Source of the DNA: Gammaproteobacteria bacterium
Lineage (GTDB): Bacteria > Pseudomonadota > Gammaproteobacteria > Granulosicoccales > Granulosicoccaceae
Direction of reading: 5' to 3'
Length of the DNA: 5,083 nt
NCBI GenBank assembly: GCA_020444765.1
Contig: JAGRHW010000271.1
Location: 1 to 5,083, forward strand
The notes under the pieces: generated by a model
The model's input: the letters and a program-made list of their open reading frames with translations, nothing else
Database searches by the model: none
Told to the model about the DNA's origin: nothing
Shown: in pieces, positions 1-4,103 of the stretch
How positions within the stretch are numbered: the stretch's first letter is position 1
Layout of the letters: each line of letters starts with the position of its first letter
Made by a program: the position numbers and the translations under genes

Positions 1-414
1 GTGTTCCAGCGCGCGGCGCACCACGCAGAGAAACTCCTCGTTATCGAACGGTTTGCGAATATAATCGAAAGCGCCGTTTTTCAGCGCTTCGACGGCCGAC
101 TCCACCGTCGCATAGCCGGTAATCATCAGAACCTGGGTCAGATTGTTCTGCGAGCGGGCAAAACGCAGCAATTCCAGGCCATCGACTCGCGGCATCCGCA
201 GATCCGTGGCCAGTAATGCGACCTCGTTGTTTTCCAGAATATCCAGCGCATGCTGCGAACTGTCGGCCACCATGACGTCCACATCGAGAAAGGCGACCAG
301 ATTGGCGATCAGTTCGCGCATCGCGCCGTCGTCCTCGCACACCAGCACCAGCGGCCGCGTGGTCGGTAAAACGTCCGCTTCTTCGGCAGCGGGTGTTGGA
401 GCTGTATTATTCAT
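1..414 (-). CDS. Response regulator, receiver domain (3' part outside window); probable NtrC-family partner of the adjacent kinase
   Basis: Reading from the ATG at 414 gives 138 codons, open to base 1, so the C-terminal output domain is not visible. The residues form a complete receiver domain. The acidic pair is E27-D28-D29 in LVCEDD, the phosphoacceptor is D71 in ATDLRMP, the switch Thr is T99 in LMITGYAT, and the conserved Lys is K121 in YIRKPF. About 20 residues of Ala/Pro/Glu-rich linker precede the domain. The start overlaps the kinase stop by 8 bases (ATGAATAA), which implies translational coupling, and an AGGA lies 9 bases upstream. The stretch from GYATVESAV to FDYIRKPF is typical of NtrC/AtoC-type receivers. 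The kinase is NtrB-like and a sigma-54-like promoter lies upstream in the locus, so an AAA+ sigma-54 activator and Fis-type DNA-binding domain are expected beyond the left edge, but this is inference. Receiver identity is very secure; the output type is less so. Confidence 0.95.
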   Translation of the reverse strand, partial: MNNTAPTPAAEEADVLPTTRPLVLVCEDDGAMRELIANLVAFLDVDVMVADSSQHALDILENNEVALLATDLRMPRVDGLELLRFARSQNNLTQVLMITGYATVESAVEALKNGAFDYIRKPFDNEEFLCVVRRALEH

Positions 415-1936
415 GGCCTGAATTCCTGGACGGCGTACGCGGCAGCTCGACGATAAAACGCGCGCCGCTCTGGAAGTCCGCATCATGCCGGATCGAGCCG
501 CCCCGGCGGTTCAGCATCGAATGACAAATGGCAAGCCCGAGTCCGCTGCCGTTGCCGACATCCTTGGTGGTAAAGAACGGATCGAAAATACGTCCGCGGA
601 TGTCCCGCGCGATGCCCGGCCCGTTGTCCTCGACTATCAGAACCGCGCGTTCGCTGTCGAGACGTTCGGTGCGTACCATGATCCTCGGTTCGGCGGTTTC
701 GCCCAGCGCCTGGATGGCGTTGGTCAGCAGATTGACCAGCACGATCTCAAGCTGCCCGCAACTGCCCTCCACCGTCAGCTCGCCTTCGGCCAGTTGCAGA
801 TCGATGCCGATGTTCTTGCGTTTCATGCGGCAGCTGATAAAGGTTTCGCTGACGATCCGCGCCTCGGCATTGATATCGCAGATTTCCTTTTCGCAGTCGT
901 CCTTGGTCCGCGCATAACGCAGCAAATCATCGACGATCCGCGAACAGCGCCTCGCCTCGTCGCAAATGACGCTGGTCCACTGATAGATTTTCGGGTCCTT
1001 GCCGACGGCATCCCGAAGCAACTGCGCATAACCCATGATGCTGCCGAGCGGCGTATTCAGCTCGTGCGCGACGCCGGCGGCGAGTTGTCCCATCGCGATC
1101 AGTTTCTCGTGGCTGTAAACGCTTTCCTGCAGGTGTTTGTACTCGCTGATATCCTGCAGGATGATCACCGCGCCCATGTCCGCGCCGGTTTCCGAGACAA
1201 ATGCCAGATTCAGGGTCAGGTGGTAATTGTTGCCGTTGAGACGAACCTCGATTTCCTGATTACGGATACGGTGTTTGTACAAAAACGCATCGCGTAACAG
1301 ATTACGGTCGACCTCCCCCAGCGCCAGTAACTCGAAAAGACTGCGGCCGGTCAGCGCCTCTTTCGGCAGATTGAACATCGACGCCGCCTGGGAATTGCTC
1401 GCGTTGACGCACAGATCGTCGTCGACACTCAGCAGCGTGCCCGGCAGACTCTGCAGGATGGCATTGATCCGGTTGCGCTCGGCCAGCACCCGGCTCTGGC
1501 ATTCCTCGACCGTTGCGAAAACCCGGTGCAGGGCTTTCATCATGGTGTTGTAGGTATCGACGTGGCTGTCGAGAAAGGCATCGGTGCCGGCCTCGAAATC
1601 GACCGGTTTCAGCGTGCCTTCCTGCGCATCCAGCATGTTCAGCCGCAGGCGTTCCAGCACCAGGCGATAGCGCAGCATGCGGTACGCCAGAAAACCAAAC
1701 CCCAGCAACACCGCCAGAGCCACCAGGATCGCCGTCGACAGCGACAGGCTGAGCGAGCCTTCCAGCCGGCTGATGGCGAAAACCAGCAGCAGGCCCAGAA
1801 CGGCGGTGAACACGCCGAGCATCAGGGGTTTTGCCGATTTTCCGGACAGCTCGGCGTTGTCATTTTGCGTCAGGGTTGAAATAGCAATGCCTCCGGACAA
1901 AACGGCCGGTTCGTGGGAACCGGCCGCCTGCCTCAT
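407..1936 (-). CDS. Membrane-bound PAS-domain sensor histidine kinase (NtrB-like)
   Basis: This is the sensor kinase of a two-component system: it autophosphorylates on His and passes the phosphate to the receiver encoded next. Numbered from the ATG at 1936 (509 aa), two hydrophobic segments at about 38-57 and 66-85 are joined by a very short loop. A linker helix follows, then a PAS domain at about 155-268. The HisKA H-box is GVAHELNTPLGSI with H291. The ATPase domain has the N-box NLLTNAIQAL (N406), G1 box DNGPGI (437-442), F-box FDPFF (451-455) and G2 box GSGLGLAI (463-470). All catalytic boxes are intact. With no real periplasmic domain, sensing is probably intramembrane or through PAS. 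The start is unsettled. The ATG at 1936 is the only canonical upstream start but lacks a Shine-Dalgarno and sits inside a hairpin loop, before a terminator-like stem. A perfect GGAGG (1890-1894) stands 7 bases before an in-frame ATT at 1882-1880, which would give 491 aa. The 3' end overlaps the regulator gene by 8 bases. Confidence 0.95.
   Translation of the reverse strand: MRQAAGSHEPAVLSGGIAISTLTQNDNAELSGKSAKPLMLGVFTAVLGLLLVFAISRLEGSLSLSLSTAILVALAVLLGFGFLAYRMLRYRLVLERLRLNMLDAQEGTLKPVDFEAGTDAFLDSHVDTYNTMMKALHRVFATVEECQSRVLAERNRINAILQSLPGTLLSVDDDLCVNASNSQAASMFNLPKEALTGRSLFELLALGEVDRNLLRDAFLYKHRIRNQEIEVRLNGNNYHLTLNLAFVSETGADMGAVIILQDISEYKHLQESVYSHEKLIAMGQLAAGVAHELNTPLGSIMGYAQLLRDAVGKDPKIYQWTSVICDEARRCSRIVDDLLRYARTKDDCEKEICDINAEARIVSETFISCRMKRKNIGIDLQLAEGELTVEGSCGQLEIVLVNLLTNAIQALGETAEPRIMVRTERLDSERAVLIVEDNGPGIARDIRGRIFDPFFTTKDVGNGSGLGLAICHSMLNRRGGSIRHDADFQSGARFIVELPRTPSRNSGHE
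1890..1894 (-). promoter_or_regulatory. Ribosome binding site pointing to a non-canonical ATT start for the kinase
   Basis: The minus strand reads GGAGG here, followed by seven bases (cattgct) and then ATT at 1882-1880, which is in frame with the kinase as codon 19 of the longer reading. No ATG, GTG or TTG lies at a workable distance downstream in that frame. The nearby ATG in gcaaaATGaca is out of frame. AUU starts are rare but known (infC and pcnB in E. coli). The alternative is that this GGAGG is fortuitous and translation begins at 1936. Confidence 0.5.
1899..1926 (-). terminator. Rho-independent terminator-like hairpin downstream of the porin gene
   Basis: The minus strand has a perfect 10-bp GC-rich stem, CGGCCGGTTC / GAACCGGCCG, with a 4-base loop (CCAC), followed at once by TTTTG. 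It begins 30 bases after the porin stop codon, where the end of the porin operon is expected. The T-run is short (four), so termination may be partial. That would allow read-through into the kinase and regulator genes, whose GGAGG lies only four bases beyond the last T. Confidence 0.65.
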
Positions 1937-1953
1937 TCAGTAACCCGGCAGGC
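1926..1953 (-). repeat. Inverted repeat immediately after the porin stop, adjoining the terminator stem
   Basis: The arms GCCTGCC and GGCAGGC (7 bp) are separated by 14 bases. The repeat starts three bases after the porin TGA and shares only one base with the next stem, so the two hairpins can form in tandem. The ATG at 1936 lies in the loop. The hairpin may protect the porin mRNA 3' end or belong to a composite terminator. No function is proven. Confidence 0.5.
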
Positions 1954-1955
1954 TG

Positions 1956-3134
1956 TCAAAATATCATCTGAAAACCGATAGTCGTCTGCCCATAGTCGCG
2001 CAAGGATGCGACAGTCGGGTGATCCTTGTCAAAATCCACTCTCGCGTACTCGAAGGTCAGCTTGAGTTGCTGGCCGTCGATCAGATAATTGAAACCACCG
2101 GCCACCTGGTCGTTATCGTAGTAGTCGCTCTCGATACCATAATCGAAGGTGTCGGCGCGGGCAAACAATTGCAGCCGCCCTATACCGACTTTATTGGGCA
2201 GAAGGTAGCCGAGTTTCACATATTGGCCTTCCAGTTCGCTGGTGATCGGCAGACTGCCGTCGGGATTGGCATTGATCGCGTCATCGGTGCTGTACTCGGT
2301 GTAGGCGGCGGAAGCGGTAAACGTGCCCGCACTGCTGGGATATTCCATGAAAATATCCGCCGTCCAGCCCGTGTAGTCGACCGGGTCCTGACGATTGGTA
2401 TAATCGGCATAGGCGACATCCGGCTGGTAATCGTAAGCAGCGCCGATCGTCAGCACCTTGCGGGTGCCAAGATAGGTGCTTCTATAGCCGTAATCGTACT
2501 CCGGGTCCCACAGCGACCAGTGGGCACGGGCCGTCACTCTTGGTGAATCGCCGGCCACTTCATCGGCCTCACGTCCGTCGGACAGCATCAGCCGGTATTG
2601 CAGATTGCCGTCGGCCAGATTACCCCACATTGCAAGCCCGGTATCGCGGGTGCCGCCAAAAGGTGTATAGGCGAGTGTTCCGCGGTCCAGCGTCAGCGGT
2701 TCCAGGCAGGCTTCGAGGTTCTCCCGCGAAAACGTATTCTTGAAACGACCGGCCAGAAACCGCACACCATCCGAATAATCTAGCGTCACGTAAGCATCGC
2801 GATAATAGACACTGCGATCGTCCTGACCGCCGCGACTGTCGCTGCCGGCTTCGAGCTGGGCATAAAAACCGACATAGTCACTGTACTGCCCGGAAAAGGT
2901 TACGCGGTTGCGGCGCAGGAAAAAATCCGTCGAGTCACCCGCGTCATTGGCCGAGGTGAATCCGCGGTTCTGCCCCCAGAACTGCAAAGCGTAGTTCAGG
3001 GTTACAAAGCCCTGTTCACCAAAGGTGATGGTCGGGCCGGCCTGTGCTCCGCCGGCAGCCAGCGCGCCGGCCACGGCCAACAAGGGACATAAACGTGGTC
3101 GCCTTTTGCCGCGCACGGTATTGTTTCTGTTCAT
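1956..3134 (-). CDS. Outer-membrane beta-barrel porin, phosphate-selective (OprO/OprP)-like
   Basis: This 392-aa precursor has a basic N-terminus (KRRPR), a hydrophobic stretch of about 15-30, and an AQA|GP signal-peptidase site after A32. The mature part is rich in Tyr, Asp and Gly, with alternating hydrophobic and polar residues typical of transmembrane beta strands. It ends in TIGFQMIF, with the terminal Phe used by the BAM assembly machinery. The early LRRNRVTFSGQYSDYVGFYAQ region and the LAGRFKNTFSRENLE region resemble the phosphate-selective porin O/P superfamily. Substrate specificity cannot be read, and phosphate is not implied. The ATG at 3134 is preferred over the TTG at 3137 because AGGGGGAG (3141-3148) sits 6 bases before the ATG and only 3 before the TTG. 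The gene starts 24 bases after the triheme cytochrome stop and ends at a terminator-like hairpin, so it is probably the last gene of that operon. C143 (LEACLEPL) is the only Cys in the mature barrel. Confidence 0.9.
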   Translation of the reverse strand: MNRNNTVRGKRRPRLCPLLAVAGALAAGGAQAGPTITFGEQGFVTLNYALQFWGQNRGFTSANDAGDSTDFFLRRNRVTFSGQYSDYVGFYAQLEAGSDSRGGQDDRSVYYRDAYVTLDYSDGVRFLAGRFKNTFSRENLEACLEPLTLDRGTLAYTPFGGTRDTGLAMWGNLADGNLQYRLMLSDGREADEVAGDSPRVTARAHWSLWDPEYDYGYRSTYLGTRKVLTIGAAYDYQPDVAYADYTNRQDPVDYTGWTADIFMEYPSSAGTFTASAAYTEYSTDDAINANPDGSLPITSELEGQYVKLGYLLPNKVGIGRLQLFARADTFDYGIESDYYDNDQVAGGFNYLIDGQQLKLTFEYARVDFDKDHPTVASLRDYGQTTIGFQMIF

Positions 3135-3140
3135 CAATTA

Positions 3141-3148
3141 CTCCCCCT
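3141..3148 (-). promoter_or_regulatory. Ribosome binding site of the porin gene
   Basis: AGGGGGAG on the minus strand is followed by TAATTG and then ATG at 3134. The 6-base spacer fixes the ATG rather than the overlapping TTG as the start. Confidence 0.75.
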
Positions 3149-3158
3149 TGATTTGATT

Positions 3159-3683
3159 TTATTGTGTGACTTGCAGGTATTTATCCACCAGCGCCGGACC
3201 GTCATCCCCCGTGTGACAGCCGAAGCAGGCCTGTTCCGGCTCCGCGACCGAATTAACGATCAGCTCCCGGTGTGACATCTCTTTTTTCATCAGTCTTGGA
3301 TTGCCCTTGTGGCAGCCCGCGCAGGAGTTATTGACGCTGCTGTGTTGGACGTGCCAGGGATTTTTGTCCGGATCGGTGGCGGGCGCTTCGGCTCTTTTAC
3401 CGTTGTGGCAGCGAAAGCAGGACGAGGCGCCCAGCCCGCAGGCGTTGGCGACCCGGATCGGCAGACCGGCTGACACATGGCCGACCACATTGGCGACGAT
3501 GCCCTCGCCCCAGGCCTGCTCCGGCTCGACGGTTTCAGACATGTCGATATCCTCTGCCGTCGAGGAAAACTGCAAGGCTGTCGACAGGTAGGAAAAAACC
3601 CCGCCCGCCACCATCAGCACCAGAAAGAAAACCCCGAACAGACGCAGCTGCCTGAAACTCCCAACCAACCATTTTTTCAACAT
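3159..3683 (-). CDS. Membrane-anchored triheme c-type cytochrome
   Basis: This 174-aa electron-transfer protein has a positively charged start (MLKKW...RQLR) and one hydrophobic segment of about 15-37 with no clear cleavage site. It is probably tethered to the inner membrane with its haem domain in the periplasm. Three CxxCH haem-attachment motifs are visible: CFRCH (89-93), CAGCH (121-125) and CFGCH (153-157). They are spaced exactly 32 residues apart and each is followed by x-Gly. H69, H111, H114 and H138 are candidate distal haem ligands, so bis-His hexa-coordinate haems are possible, as in cytochrome c3/c7 and NapC/NrfH-type proteins. I cannot assign a closer family. The ATG at 3683 is chosen because GGAGGAG lies 6 bases upstream; a TTG at 3698 would overlap that site. 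It sits 27 bases after the small exported-protein gene and 24 before the porin. Anchoring suggests it takes electrons from a membrane donor such as the quinol pool, but this is inferred. Confidence 0.92.
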   Translation of the reverse strand: MLKKWLVGSFRQLRLFGVFFLVLMVAGGVFSYLSTALQFSSTAEDIDMSETVEPEQAWGEGIVANVVGHVSAGLPIRVANACGLGASSCFRCHNGKRAEAPATDPDKNPWHVQHSSVNNSCAGCHKGNPRLMKKEMSHRELIVNSVAEPEQACFGCHTGDDGPALVDKYLQVTQ

Positions 3684-3689
3684 ACCCGA

Positions 3690-3696
3690 CTCCTCC
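3690..3696 (-). promoter_or_regulatory. Ribosome binding site of the triheme cytochrome gene
   Basis: GGAGGAG on the minus strand stands 6 bases (TCGGGT) before the ATG at 3683. It excludes the upstream TTG at 3698, whose second and third codons would be this site. Confidence 0.8.
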
Positions 3697-3710
3697 AAAA
3701 CGACTTGTGG

Positions 3711-3977
3711 TTACTTTTGGCGACCGTCTTCCGCCGGCCGCTGTTCTTTTGAATTCTGTTGCTTTTGCTCGGCAGCCTGAATATCGGCTTCCCCGAGACC
3801 GTTGGAACAAAGACACACCGGACCGCTGCGAAAACGCAAACGACCGGAGGTCGGTGGTTTGTCCAGCACCTGATCGCTGCCTGTCCCTGCGTCAGCACCT
3901 GCGACGAACGGGTAGAAAAACAGCAAACACAACGTGATCGGCAAATACGCCAAGCCTGTAGCCAATCTCTCTTGCAT
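3711..3977 (-). CDS. Small exported protein of unknown function with a CxC motif
   Basis: I do not recognise this 88-aa protein. It has a short N-terminus with one Arg, a hydrophobic core at about 9-28 (LAYLPITLCLLFFYPFVAG) and a possible signal-peptidase site ADA|GT after A30, so it is either secreted to the periplasm or anchored by that segment. The remaining roughly 58 residues are polar, with a Cys pair C55-L-C57 in the middle and a Gln/Glu/Lys-rich C-terminus that looks disordered. There is no CxxCH, so no covalent c-type haem is expected. That it is a real gene is supported by GGAGGAG (3986-3992) 8 bases before the ATG, a sigma-54-like promoter just upstream, and its position 27 bases before the triheme cytochrome gene, whose ribosome binding site is the same. 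A cofactor- or metal-binding or cytochrome-assembly role is possible through CxC but is only a guess. Codons past about 40 are the least certain part. Confidence 0.7.
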   Translation of the reverse strand: MQERLATGLAYLPITLCLLFFYPFVAGADAGTGSDQVLDKPPTSGRLRFRSGPVCLCSNGLGEADIQAAEQKQQNSKEQRPAEDGRQK

Positions 3978-3985
3978 TGTTACAA

Positions 3986-3992
3986 CTCCTCC
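3986..3992 (-). promoter_or_regulatory. Ribosome binding site of the small exported protein gene
   Basis: GGAGGAG on the minus strand lies 8 bases (ttgtaaca) before the ATG at 3977. It is the main evidence that this short reading frame is translated. Confidence 0.75.
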
Positions 3993-4003
3993 AGATTCAC
4001 TGG

Positions 4004-4019
4004 TGCACGGATTGAGCCA
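4004..4019 (-). promoter_or_regulatory. Candidate sigma-54 (-24/-12) promoter
   Basis: The minus strand reads TGGCTCAATCCGTGCA. Against the consensus TGGCACG-N4-TTGCW it keeps both invariant elements, GG and GC, at the required 10-base spacing, and matches 9 of the 12 specified positions. Transcription would start near 3993, giving a leader of about 16 bases that begins at the edge of the ribosome binding site. It would drive the small protein, triheme cytochrome and porin genes. An NtrB-like kinase and receiver in the same locus make sigma-54 control plausible. The very short leader is the weak point. Confidence 0.55.
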
Positions 4020-4035
4020 TATTTTTTATCATTAA

Positions 4036-4048
4036 ATTCAACAGTTTA
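4036..4048 (+). promoter_or_regulatory. Possible IHF binding site
   Basis: ATTCAACAGTTTA matches the IHF consensus WATCAANNNNTTR except at its second base. It lies in an AT-rich stretch between the palindromes and the sigma-54-like promoter, where IHF usually bends DNA at such promoters. In AT-rich DNA a one-mismatch hit can easily be chance. Confidence 0.35.
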
Positions 4049-4068
4049 TTAAAAAACAATTTACCTCG

Positions 4069-4082
4069 GATATTGCAATATC
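4069..4082. promoter_or_regulatory. Perfect 14-bp palindrome, candidate activator binding site
   Basis: GATATTGCAATATC is a perfect palindrome. Its centre is about 82 bases upstream of the start predicted from the sigma-54-like promoter, within the usual range for enhancer sites of NtrC-type activators. It shares AATATC (4077-4082) with the neighbouring dyad. Confidence 0.45.
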
Positions 4083-4103
4083 GCGTTTGCCTGCCGCGAT
4101 ATT
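4077..4103. repeat. Inverted repeat AATATCGCG-N9-CGCGATATT after the multihaem cytochrome stop
   Basis: Two perfect 9-bp arms (4077-4085 and 4095-4103) flank TTTGCCTGC. The repeat begins right after the TGA of the upstream cytochrome gene. On the minus strand no T-run follows, so a classical terminator is unlikely. Overlap with the 14-bp palindrome and placement about 97 bases before the predicted start fit a second regulator site better, although a weak transcript-end hairpin remains possible. Confidence 0.45.

Noticed and set aside
41..340. Minus-strand 99-codon frame overlapping the receiver domain
   Set aside because: The receiver reads in another frame on the same strand with all signature residues. 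This Arg-rich frame is a shadow of it.
485..1297. Long plus-strand open frame (270 codons) opposite the histidine kinase
   Set aside because: It is antisense to the H-box and ATPase region of a kinase with every catalytic motif intact. Its translation shows no domain-like pattern, and it reflects codon bias of the GC-rich opposite strand.
2019..2546. Plus-strand open frame (175 codons) opposite the porin
   Set aside because: It is antisense to clear porin sequence. The Ile/Val-rich translation is what reverse-complemented Asp/Tyr/Asn-rich strands produce, and no ribosome binding site or neighbour supports it.
3684..3698. TTG start adding five residues to the triheme cytochrome
   Set aside because: The extension is the ribosome binding site itself; the ATG at 3683 has ideal spacing to GGAGGAG.
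4020..4065. Sigma-70 type -35/-10 boxes in the AT-rich part of the intergenic region
   Set aside because: Several TTGnnn and TAAtgA-like hexamers can be picked, but none has both good boxes and 16-18 spacing. AT-rich DNA yields such matches by chance.
4077..4103. Dyad after the multihaem cytochrome gene read as a Rho-independent terminator
   Set aside because: The stem is AT-rich at its base and no T-run follows on the minus strand. Overlap with a second palindrome and distance from the promoter favour a protein-binding site, although a weak terminator role cannot be excluded.
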